Shown: positions 54,701 through 63,576 of the stretch, in pieces
How positions within the stretch are numbered: position 1 is the stretch's first letter
Layout of the letters: every line of letters starts with the position of its first letter
NCBI RefSeq assembly: GCF_051014685.1
Contig: NW_027478390.1
Coordinates: forward strand, 1,462,501 to 1,526,500
DNA: 64,000 nucleotides
Source of the DNA: Ptiloglossa arizonensis
Taxonomy: Eukaryota; Arthropoda; Insecta; Hymenoptera; Colletidae
Direction of reading: 5' to 3'
Made by a program: the position numbers and the translations under genes
The notes under the pieces: generated by a model
Database searches by the model: none
Told to the model about the DNA's origin: nothing
What the model saw: the letters and a program-made list of their open reading frames with translations, nothing else

Positions 54701-56639
54701 CGTCAATCTGTTCGCGAGATATGGGAGTTTGAAGTTAAGGAATGGTTGAGAAACCATCAAAATTTTCGCAAGTCTGATACTCGAAACCCATAACTACAAT
54801 GGCCTAGGGGAAAAGTACACACACCATTGTATTCGGGCGAGTTTCTCTTTTCAGATGCAATAGGAATTTCTCGAGTTCGTCAATCCGTTCGCGAGATATG
54901 GGAGTTTGAAGTTAAGGAATGGTTGAGAAACCATCAAAATTTTCGCAAGTCTGATACTCGAAACCAATAACTACAAAGGCCTAGGGGGAAAACACACATA
55001 TCTTTGTAATCGGGCGAGTTTCTACTTTCAGATGCAACAGGAACTTCTCGAGTTCGTCAATCCGTTCGCGAGATTAGGGAGTTTGAAGTTAAGGAATGGT
55101 TGAGAAGCCATCAAAATTTTCGCAAGTCTGATACTCGAAACCAATAACTACAAAGTCATAGGGGAAAAATACACATACCGTTGTAATCGAGCGAGTTTCT
55201 GCTTTCAGATGCAATAGGAAATTCGCGAGTTCGTCAATCAGTTCGCGAGATATGGAAGTGTGAAATTAAGGAATGGTTGAGAAACCATCAAAATTATCGC
55301 AAGTCTGATACTCGAAACCAATAACTGGAATGGCCTGGGGGAAGAATACACGTACCGTTGTAATCGGGCGAGTTTCTGCTTTCAGATGCAATAGGAAATT
55401 CTCGAGTTCGTCAATCCGTTCGCGAGATATGGGGGTTTGAAGTTAAGGAATGCTTGAGAAACCATCAAAATTTTCGCATGTCTGATACTCGAAACCAATA
55501 ACTACAAAGGCCTTAGGGAAAAATACACATATCTTTGTAATCGGGCGAGTTTCTACTTTCAGATGCAACAGGAACTTCTCGAGTTCGTCAATCCGTTCGC
55601 GAGATTAGGGAGTTTGAAGTTAAGGAATGGTTGAGAAACCATCACAATTTTCGCAAGTCTGATACTCGAAACCAATAACTACAATGGCCTAGGGGAAAAA
55701 TACACATACCGTTGTAATCGGGCGAGTTTCTGCTTTCAGATGCAATAGGAAATTCGTGAGTTCGTCAATCCGTTCGCGAAATATGGAAGTGTGAAGTTAA
55801 GGAATGGTTGAGAAGCCATCAAAATTTTCGCAAGTCTGATACTCGAAACCAATAACTACAAAGTCATAGGGGAAAAATACACATACCGTTGTAATCGAGC
55901 GAGTTTCTGCTTTCAGATGCAATAGGAAATTCGCGAGTTCGCCAATCAGTTCGCGAGATATGGAAGTGTGAAATTAAGGAATGGTTGAGAAACCATCAAA
56001 ATTATCGCAAGTCTGATACTCGAAACCAATAACTGGAATGGCCTGGGGGAAAAGTACACACACCATTGTAATCGGGCGAGTTTCTACTTTCAGACGCAAC
56101 AGGAATTTCTCGAGTTCGTCAATCCGTTCGCGAGATATGGGAGTTTGAAGTTAGGGAATGATTGAGAAACCATCAAAATTTGCGCAAGCCTGATACTCGA
56201 AACCAATAACTACAAAGTCATAGGGGAAAAATACACATACCGTTGTAATCGGGCGAATTTCTACTTTCACATGCAACAGAAATTTCTCGTGTTCGTTAAT
56301 CCGTTCGCGAGATATGGGAGTTTGAAGTTAAGGATTGGTTGAGAAACCATCACAATTTTCGCCAGTCTGATACTCGAAACCAATAACTACAATGGCCTAG
56401 GGGAAAAATACACATACCGTTGTAATCGGGCGAGTTTCTGCTTTCAGATGCAATAGGAAATTCTCGAGTTCGTCAATCCGTTCGCGAGATATGGAAGTGT
56501 GAAGTTAAGGAATGGTTGAGAAACCATCAAAATTTTCGCAAGTCTGATACTCGAAACCAATAAGTGGAATAGCCTAGGGGAAAAGTACACATACCATTGT
56601 AATCGGCCGAGTTTCTGCTTTCAGATGCAATAGGAATTT

Positions 56640-56816
56640 CTCGAGTTCGTCAATCCGTTCGCGAGATATGGGAGTTTGAAGTTAAGGAATGGTTGAGAAA
56701 CCATCAAAATTTTCGCAAGTCTGATACTCGAAACCAATAAGTGGAATGGCCTAGGGGAAAAGTACACATACCATTGTAATCGGCCGAGTTTCTGCTTTCA
56801 GATGCAATAGGAATTT
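56640..56816 (+). repeat. Representative 177-bp monomer
   Basis: This clean copy, taken from CTCGAG to the next CTCGAG, serves as a reference. It has CTCGAG at 56640, TCGCGA at 56659-56664 and CCTAGG at 56750-56755, so three palindromic hexamers lie at fixed places. A dyad with 6-bp arms and a GAGA loop lies at 56689-56704. A hand count gives 31 C and 43 G (41.8% G+C, excess of G on this strand) and 9 CpG, an observed/expected ratio near 1.2. The absence of CpG depletion argues against a heavily methylated vertebrate or plant satellite. Confidence 0.9.
56689..56704. repeat. Short dyad (hairpin) present in most monomers
   Basis: The segment atggtt-gaga-aaccat is a perfect 6-bp inverted repeat around a 4-base loop. 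It recurs at the same phase in the great majority of monomers across the window. Variants such as 'ttggga' keep the arms intact, while 'aatgattg', 'aatgcttg' and 'aatggctg' variants break one pair. Dyads are common in centromeric satellites and have been proposed to favour non-B DNA there. Any function here is inference. Confidence 0.75.
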
Positions 56817-58500
56817 CTCGAGTTCGTCAATCAGTTCGCGAGATATAGGAGTTTGAAGTTAAGGAATGGTTGAGAAACCATCAAAATTATCGCAAGTCTG
56901 ATGCTAGAAACGAATAACTGGAATGGCCTAGGGGAAAAGTACTCACCATTGTAATCGGGCGAGTTTCTACTTTCAGATGCAACAGGAATTTCTCGAGTTC
57001 GTCAATCCGTTCGCGAGATATGGGAGTTTGAAGTTAAGGAATGGTTGAGAAACCATCAAAATTTTCGCAAGTCTGATACTCGAAACCAATAAGTGGAATG
57101 GCCTAGGGGAAAAGTACACATACCATTGTAATCGGCCGAGTTTCTTCTTTCAGATGCAACAGGAATTTCACGAGTTCGTCAATCCGTTCGCGAGAAATGG
57201 GTGTTTGGAGTTAAGGAGTGGTTGAGAAACCGTCAAAATTTTCGCAAGTCTGATACTCGAAACCCATAACTACAATGGCCTAGGGGAAAAGCACACACCC
57301 TTGTATTCGGGCGAGTTTCTGCTTTCAAATGCAATAGGAATTTCTCGAGTTCGTCAATCCGTTCGCGAGATATGGGAGTTTGAAGTTAAGGAATGGTTGA
57401 GAAACCATCAAAATTTTCGCAAGTCTGATACTCGAAACCAATAACTACAAAGGCCTAGGGGGAAAACACACATATCTTTGTAATCGGGCGAGTTTCTACT
57501 TTCAGATGCAACAGGAACACTCTCGAGTTCGTCAGTCCGTTCGCGAGAAATGGGAGTTTGAAGTTAAGGAATGGTTGAGAAACCATCAAAATTGTCGCAA
57601 GTCTGATGCTAGAAACGAATAACTGGAATGGCCTAGGGGAAAAGTACACACACCGTTGTAATCGGGCGAGTTTCTACTTTCAGACGCAACAGGAATTTCT
57701 CGAGTTCGTCAATCTGTTCGCGAGATATGGGAGTTTGAAGTTAAGGAATGGTTGAGAAACCATCAAAATTTTCGCAAGTCTGATACTCGAAACCAATAAG
57801 TGGAATGGCCTAGGGGAAAAGTACACATGCCATTGTAATCGGCCGAGTTTCTACTTTCAGATGCAACAGGAATTTCTCGAGTTCGTCAATCCGTTCGCGA
57901 GAAATGGGTGTTTGGAGTTAAGGAATGGTTGAGAAACCATCAAAATTTTCGCAAGTCTGATACTCGAAACCAATAACTACAAAGTCCTAGGGGGAAAACA
58001 CACATATCTTTGTAATCGGGCGAGTTTCTGCTTTCAGATGCAATAGGAAATTCGCGAGTTCGTCAATCCGTTCGCGAGATATGGAAGTGTGAAGTTAAGA
58101 AATGGTTGAGAAACCATCAAAATTATCGCAAGTCTGATGCTAGAAACGAATAACTGGAATGGCTTAGGGGAAAAGTACACACCATTGTAATCGGGCGAGT
58201 TTCTACTTTCAGATGCAACAGGAATTTCTCGAGTTCGTCAATCCGTTCGCGAGATATGGGAGTTTGAAGTTAAGGAATGGTTGAGAAACCATCAAAATTT
58301 TCGCAAGTCTGATACTCGAAACCAATAAGTGGAATGGCCTAGGGGAAAAGTACACATACCATTGTAATCGGCCGAGTTTCTACTTTCAGATGCAACAGGA
58401 ATTTCTCGAGTTCGTCAATCCGTTCGCGAGAAATGGGTGTTTGGAGTTAAGGAGTGGTTGAGAAACCATCAAAATTTTCGCAAGTCTGATACTCGAAACC

Positions 58501-58612
58501 CATAACTACAATGGCCTAGGGGAAAAGTACACACACCATTGTATTCGGGCGAGTTTCTGCTTTCAGATGCAATAGGAATTTCTCGAGTTCGTCAATCCGT
58601 TCGCGAGAAACC
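58501..58612 (+). repeat. Truncated 112-bp monomer
   Basis: Measured from one 'cataactac' to the next, this monomer is 112 bp, 65 bp short. 'cgcgagaaa' is joined directly to 'cccataac', removing the segment from 'tgggtg' through the dyad to 'tactcg'. The shared 'gaaa' at both ends of the deleted part points to a microhomology-mediated deletion. The dyad is lost in this copy. Confidence 0.9.
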
Positions 58613-59849
58613 CATAACTACAATGGCCTAGGGGAAAAGTACACACACCATTGTATTCGGGCGAGTTTCTGCTTTCAGGTGCAATAGGAATTTCTCGAGT
58701 TCGTCAATCCGTTCGCGAGATATGGGAGTTTGAAGTTAAGGAATGGTTGAGAAACCATCAAAATTTTCGCAAGTCTGATACTCGAAACCAATAACTACAA
58801 AGGCCTAGGGGGAAAACACACATATCTTTGTAATCGGGCGAGTTTCTACTTTCAGATGCAACAGGAACTTCTCGAGTTCGTCAATCCGTTCGCGAGATAT
58901 GGGAGTTTGAAGTTAAGGAATGGTTGAGAAACCATCACAATTTTCGCAAGTCTGATACTCGAAACCAATAACTACAATGGCCTAGGGGAAAAATACACAT
59001 ACCGTTGTAATCGGGCGAGTTTCTGCTTTCAGATGCAATAGGAAATTCGTGAGTACGTCAGTCCGTTCGCGAGATATGGGAGTTTGAAGTTAAGGAATGG
59101 ATGAGAAACCATCAAAATTTTCGCAAGTCTGATACTCGAAACCAATAAGTGGAATGGCCTAGGGGAAAAGTACACATACCATTGTAATCGGCCGAGTTTC
59201 TACTTTCAGATGCAACAGGAATTTCTCGAGTTCGTCAATCCGTTCGCGAGAAATGGGTGTTTGGAGTTAAGGAATGGTTGAGAAACCATCAAAATTTTCG
59301 CAAGTCTGATACTCGAAACCAATAACTACAAAGTCCTAGGGGGAAAACACACATATCTTTGTAATCGGGCGAGTTTCTGCTTTCAGATGCAATAGGAAAT
59401 TCGCGAGTTCGTCAATCCGTTCGCGAGATATGGAAGTGTGAAGTTAAGAAATGGTTGAGAAACCATCAAAATTATCGCAAGTCTGATGCTAGAAACGAAT
59501 AACTGGAATGGCTTAGGGGAAAAGTACACACCATTGTAATCGGGCGAGTTTCTACTTTCAGATGCAACAGGAATTTCTCGAGTTCGTCAATCCGTTCGCG
59601 AGATATGGGAGTTTGAAGTTAAGGAATGGTTGAGAAACCATCAAAATTTTCGCAAGTCTGATACTCGAAACCAATAAGTGGAATGGCCTAGGGGAAAAGT
59701 ACACATACCATTGTAATCGGCCGAGTTTCTACTTTCAGATGCAACAGGAATTTCTCGAGTTCGTCAATCCGTTCGCGAGAAATGGGTGTTTGGAGTTAAG
59801 GAGTGGTTGAGAAACCATCAAAATTTTCGCAAGTCTGATACTCGAAACC

Positions 59850-59961
59850 CATAACTACAATGGCCTAGGGGAAAAGTACACACACCATTGTATTCGGGCG
59901 AGTTTCTGCTTTCAGATGCAATAGGGATTTCTCGAGTTCGTCAATCCGTTCGCGAGAAACC
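59850..59961 (+). repeat. Truncated 112-bp monomer, second 1349-bp unit
   Basis: This is the copy of the 58501 truncated monomer in the right-hand 1349-bp unit, with the identical joint. It differs only by 'atagggatttctc' near 59925. Confidence 0.9.
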
Positions 59962-60134
59962 CATAACTACAATGGCCTAGGGGAAAAGTACACACACCAT
60001 TGTATTCGGGCGAGTTTCTGCTTTCAGGTGCAATAGGAATTTCTCGAGTTCGTCAATCCGTTCGCGAGATATGGGAGTTTGAAGTTAAGGAATGGTTGAG
60101 AAACCATCAAAATTTTCGCAAGTCTGATACTCGA

Positions 60135-60985
60135 AACCAATAAGTGGAATGGCCTAGGGGAAAAGTACACATACCATTGTAATCGGCCGAGTTTCTACTT
60201 TCAGATGCAACAGGAATTTCTCGAGTTCGTCAATCCGTTCGCGAGAAATGGGTGTTTGGAGTTAAGGAATGGTTGAGAAACCATCAAAATTTTCGCAAGT
60301 CTGATACTCGAAACCAATAACTACCATGGCCTAGGGGAAAAGTAAACACACCATTGTATTCGGGCGAGTTTCTGCTTTCAGATGCAATAGGAATTTCTCG
60401 AGTTCGTCAATCAGTGCGCGAGATATAGGAGTTTGAAGTTAAGGAATGGTTGAGAAACCATCAAAATTTTCGCAATTCTGATGCTAGAAAGGAATAACTG
60501 GAATGGCCTAGGGGAAAAGTACACACACCATTGTAACCGGGGGAGTTTCTACTTTCAGATACAACAGGAACTTCTCGAGTTCGTCAATCCGTTCGCGAGA
60601 TATGGGAGTTTGAAGTTAAGGAATGGTTGAGAAACCATCACAATTTTCGCCAGTCTGATACTGGAAACCAATAACTACAATGGACTAGGGGAAAAGTACA
60701 CACACCATTGTATTCGGGCGAGTTTCTGCTTTCAGATGCAATAGGAATTTCTCGAGTTCGTCAATCAGTTCGCGAGATATGGGAGTTTGAAGTTAAGGAA
60801 TGGTTGAGAAACCATCAAAATTTTCGCAAGTCTGATACTCGAAACCAATAAGTAGAATGGCAAAGGGGAAAAGTACACATACCATTGTAATCGGCCGAGT
60901 TTCTGTTTTCAGATGCAACAGGAATTTCTCGAGTTCGTCAATCCGTTCGCGAGATATGGGAGTTTGAAGTTAAGGAATGGTTGAG
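60135..60985 (+). repeat. Array stretch matching the 41.4-43.4 kb module
   Basis: The ordered variants 'taccatggcc', 'gtaaacacacc', 'cagtgcgcgagatata', 'gtaaccgggggag' and 'gatactggaaacc' repeat those at 41.6-42.0, 42.8-43.2 and 44.6-45.0 kb. The 'gtagaatggcaaagg' monomer near 60850 is shared elsewhere only with the first monomer after the unique block (near 63617). Confidence 0.8.
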
Positions 60986-62439
60986 AAACCATCAAAATTT
61001 TCGCAAGTCTGATACTCGAAACCAATAAGTGGAATGGCCTAGGGGAAAAGTACACATACCATTGTAATCGGCCGAGTTTCTACTTTCAGATGCAACAGGA
61101 ATTTCTCGAGTTCGTCAATCCGTTCGCGAGAAATGGGTGTTTGGAGTTAAGGAATGGCTGAGGAACCATCAAAATTGTCGCAATTCTGATGCTAGAAACG
61201 AATAACTGGAATGGCCTAGGGGAAAAGTACACACACCGTTGCAATCGGGCGAGTTTCTACTTTCAGACGCAACAGGAATTTCTCGAGTTCGTCAATCTGT
61301 TCGCGAGATATGGGAGTTTGAAGTTAAGGAATGGTTGAGAAACCATCAAAATTTTCACTGGTCTGATACTCGAAACTAATAACTGGAATGGCCTAGGGGA
61401 AAAGTACACACAACATTGTATTCGGGCGAGTTTCTGCTTTCAGATGCAATAGGAATTTCTCGAGTCCCGTCAATCAGTTCGCGAGATATGGGAGTTTGAA
61501 GTTAAGGAATGGTTGAGAAACCATCAAAATTTTCGCAAGTCTGATACTCGAAACCAATAAGTGGAATGGCCTAGGGGAAAAGTACACATACCATTGTAAT
61601 CGGCCGAGTTTCTACTTTCAGATGCAACAGGAATTTCTCGAGTTCGTCAATCCGTTCGCGAGAAATGGGTGTTTGGAGTTAAGGAGTGGTTGAGAAACCA
61701 TCAAAATTTTCGCAAGTCTGATACTCGAAACCAATAAGTGGAATGGCCTAGGGGAAAAGTACACATACCATTGTAATCGGCCGAGTTTCTACTTTCAGAT
61801 GCAACAGGAATTTCTCGAGTTCGTCAATCCGTTCGCGAGAAATGGGTGTTTGGAGTTAAGGAATGGCTGAGGAACCATCAAAATTGTCGCAATTCTGATG
61901 CTAGAAACGAATAACTGGAATGGCCTAGGGGAAAAGTACACACACCGTTGCAATCGGGCGAGTTTCTACTTTCAGACGCAACAGGAATTTCTCGAGTTCG
62001 TCAATCTGTTCGCGAGATATGGGAGTTTGAAGTTAAGGAATGGTTGAGAAACCATCAAAATTTTCACTGGTCTGATACTCGAAACTAATAACTGGAATGG
62101 CCTAGGGGAAAAGTACACACAACATTGTATTCGGGCGAGTTTCTGCTTTCAGATGCAATAGGAATTTCTCGAGTCCCGTCAATCAGTTCGCGAGATATGG
62201 GAGTTTGAAGTTAAGGAATGGTTGAGAAACCATCAAAATTTTCGCAAGTCTGATACTCGAAACCAATAAGTGGAATGGCCTAGGGGAAAAGTACACATAC
62301 CATTGTAATCGGCCGAGTTTCTACTTTCAGATGCAACAGGAATTTCTCGAGTTCGTCAATCCGTTCGCGAGAAATGGGTGTTTGGAGTTAAGGAGTGGTT
62401 GAGAAACCATCAAAATTTTCGCAAGTCTGATACTCGAAA
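60985..62439 (+). repeat. Higher-order repeat, 4 monomers, period 709 bp
   Basis: The private change 'gttgcaatcggg' is found with 'gcaatc' at 61241 and 61950, 709 bp apart (4 x 177 plus 1, from the 'cgagtcccgtc' insertion). Both units share 'ctgaggaacc', 'tctgttcgcg', 'ttcactggtctg' and 'acaacattg'. No other difference was noticed over the unit body, so this is a recent duplication beside the array break. Confidence 0.9.
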
Positions 62440-62441
62440 CC

Positions 62442-62553
62442 CATAACTACAATGGCCTAGGGGAAAAGTACACACACCATTGTATTCGGGCGAGTTTCTG
62501 CTTTCAGATGCAATAGGAATTTCTCGAGTTCGTCAATCCGTTCGCGAGAAACC
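62442..62553 (+). repeat. Truncated 112-bp monomer at the array break
   Basis: This is the fourth copy of the same 65-bp deletion. Only 9 further satellite bases ('cataactac', 62554-62562) follow before the array stops and unrelated sequence begins. The break is thus placed just after a monomer class that is otherwise rare. Confidence 0.9.
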
Positions 62554-62704
62554 CATAACTACCGGGCCGCGTTTCATCCCTTAATTTTAACGTATCGTGG
62601 AGAATTACTAAGGTTAAGCGCATGTTATTAACTTTACGTCGATTAAACTATTCAGTCGTGTCAGCCACTGTCCACGATTCCTAGCTGTTAAATATACCGA
62701 TTCT

Positions 62705-62731
62705 TACAGTGTCGGAGGAAAGTATTGGCAC
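62705..62731 (+). mobile_element. Possible Tc1/mariner-type terminal repeat (remnant)
   Basis: A TA dinucleotide is followed by CAGTGTCGG, then AGGAAAGTATTGGCAC. A TA target with a CAGT start and a following 'AAAGTATTGGCAC'-like stretch is the usual form of Tc1-family inverted-repeat ends in animals; I am recalling the pattern, not matching a database entry. A weak inverted partner (14 of 25 positions, including an exact 8-base 'atactttc') may lie at 62929-62953, which would bound a short non-autonomous element of about 250 bp. No transposase is present. Confidence 0.4.
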
Positions 62732-62745
62732 GGGCTGTGTTTTCT

Positions 62746-62772
62746 AATAGAATCGAAACGAAGAATTCTATT
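62746..62772. repeat. Inverted repeat, 8-bp arms
   Basis: aatagaat at 62746-62753 is the exact reverse complement of attctatt at 62765-62772, with an 11-base spacer; a second 'attctatt' overlaps at 62770-62777. It lies just inside the possible Tc1-type terminus and could be part of its subterminal structure. Confidence 0.6.
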
Positions 62773-62908
62773 CTATTGAATCTGATTTCAAAATACTGTA
62801 CGAAGCCTCTGAATTGTAAAGAAAAAGGAACTAAATTCTTTCGAGGCTGATCGATAACGAATTTCCGTTCTATATTAAAAATATTAACACGTCGACAGTT
62901 TTCTGGAG

Positions 62909-62942
62909 GTAACGATATACTTGTTAGAGTAACGATACTTTC
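62909..62942. repeat. Imperfect short direct repeat
   Basis: 'gtaacgatatactt' near 62909 and 'gtaacgatactttc' at 62929 are two near copies 20 bases apart. They are in the unique block, next to the possible right-hand end of the Tc1-like remnant. Confidence 0.5.
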
Positions 62943-63090
62943 AGCTGAAGAGAATTGTTAACAGTGTTGCTGGTTAGAGGATCGACAGTGGACATGGTTA
63001 ATTTCATACCTGTAGACTACGTAATTGCGTTTGTACTGAAAATCATTCCAAATGTACAAGTAAAAATGTAAATCAGATGCGCTTTTACCA

Positions 63091-63116
63091 ACGATAAATC
63101 GACATTTGTTTATCGT
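63091..63116. repeat. Inverted repeat, 8-bp arms, 10-base loop
   Basis: acgataaa (63091-63098) and tttatcgt (63109-63116) are exact reverse complements. The block also contains two perfect 10-bp palindromes, ttatcgataa at 63131-63140 and tcgttaacga at 63201-63210. Such density may simply reflect AT-rich composition. Confidence 0.6.
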
Positions 63117-63576
63117 AACGAGAAACGTACTTATCGATAATATATTTGCGTTCGGTATCATTCTCGTCGTAAAAATCTCGTGGATTCGAGTAAAGAAGTT
63201 TCGTTAACGAGAAAGTACGAAGTATGAAATTTTTACTTCTCTTCTTCGGTAATTGATTAATAACCAAAGTTATTGGCAACGGTGACGTTCGAGGCTTGCT
63301 TGAAACCAGCAACCCCAGGAAGTGGCGATGATGATCGCGCGATTCTTGCCGAGGGAAAACTCGAAACTCTTGCGCAGGATTTGTACGGTATTTGTGCAAG
63401 CGAAATATTTTGCCAGTCTAACACGTGGAAATCTTATTCTGTTGACAGAGAGACAGAAAAGGAGTTTCAGTAAAAATAATTCGTCGCGTCTCAGGACGAC
63501 GCGAAATCCAATATGCAGACAGATGCGACAGTGTTGCTCCTAGAAGCGAATCTAATTTTGCTGGCCTATCAGGGAC

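Larger units (their letters stand above)
51730..56828 (+). repeat. Higher-order repeat, 14 monomers, period 2478 bp, copies apparently identical
   Basis: Rare markers sit exactly 2478 bp apart (14 x 177): 'cagttgcaacagg' (52021 and 54499), 'gtttctctttt' (52363 and 54841), 'ggccttaggg' (53031 and 55509), plus 'gcatgtctg', 'tcgccaatcag' and 'ggaatagcc'. Comparison by eye of diagnostic sites and several complete lines found no difference between copies over about 2.5 kb. Agreement breaks to the left at about 51720 and to the right near 56828, where 'caatcagttcgcgagatata' replaces 'caatccg'. Absence of divergence suggests the most recent large duplication here, or an assembly duplicate. Confidence 0.92.
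57725..60135 (+). repeat. Higher-order repeat, period 1349 bp, including a truncated monomer
   Basis: The variant 'ggcttaggggaa' occurs with 'gctta' at 58162 and 59511, and the truncation junction at 58613 and 59962, both 1349 bp apart. The period equals seven 177-bp monomers plus one 112-bp truncated monomer, minus 2 bp. Both units also share 'ttaagaaatgg' and 'caggtgcaatagg'. The right unit ends at about 60135 with a switch from 'ctacaaagg' to 'gtggaatgg'. Confidence 0.88.
1..62562 (+). repeat. 177-bp satellite array, about 353 head-to-tail monomers
   Basis: The same segment recurs without orientation change across the whole interval. Distances between equivalent sites are 177 bp (CTCGAG at 74, 251, 428; 56640 to 56817), with common length variants of 175 bp (loss of one 'ac' in the 'acacacc' tract), 178 bp and 182 bp. 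Nearly every monomer carries the conserved core 'gttcgtcaatccgttcgcga' or a close relative. Several monomer classes intermix: they differ in the 'ctac/ctgg/gtgg' block, in 'cctagg' versus 'caaagg', in 'tctac' versus 'tctgc', in 'caacagg' versus 'caatagg', and in 'gatatggg', 'gaaatgggtg' or 'gatatggaag'. Long single-orientation arrays of nucleosome-scale monomers with higher-order structure are typical of centromeric or pericentromeric heterochromatin in eukaryotes. I see the array directly; its centromeric role is inference. No gene is supported inside it. Confidence 0.98.
62563..63576. other. Non-satellite AT-rich block interrupting the array, about 1.0 kb
   Basis: The 177-bp periodicity stops after 'ataactac' at 62562 and resumes with 'ccatcaaaattttcgc' at 63577. 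The interior has no satellite similarity, is visibly AT-rich and contains several short perfect inverted repeats. The two satellite edges are out of phase: the resumed array begins at a monomer position roughly 40 bases upstream of where the left part stopped, and no matching target-site duplication or terminal inverted repeat is evident at the outer edges. It is therefore not a textbook single transposon insertion. It could be a captured genomic fragment, a decayed element with eroded ends, or a rearrangement junction. Open frames are short, overlap on both strands and resemble no family I recognise, so no gene is called. Confidence 0.85.

Noticed and set aside
56785..56805. Splice-acceptor-like 'tttctgctttcag' before 'atg' in most monomers
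   Set aside because: A pyrimidine run followed by CAG is easily met by chance, no matching donor or coding exon accompanies it, and its recurrence comes only from the satellite period.
32753..57649. Recurring 64-codon minus-strand frames (MYFSPRPFQL...) at 32753, 36113, 40538, 43548, 48964 and 57455, and related ones at 55, 5006, 18075, 20022 and 21614
   Set aside because: They mark one satellite variant ('gaacactctcgag', with a 1-base insertion) copied by block duplication. The conserved frame reflects DNA copying, not protein selection.
1..62562. CRISPR array
   Set aside because: Regular spacing is present, but the whole 177-bp unit is conserved with no unique spacers between short repeats, and the unit is much too long.
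62958..63543. Four overlapping short frames in the unique block (minus 62958-63161 and 63085-63399; plus 63273-63473 and 63322-63543)
   Set aside because: They overlap each other on both strands, are at most 104 codons long and show no motif or family I recognise. They could hide an exon fragment, but nothing supports a call.
62563..63576. Single intact transposon filling the whole block
   Set aside because: The outer edges (cgggccgcg... and ...tatcaggg) show no terminal inverted repeat, no target duplication was found, and the satellite phase shifts across the block.
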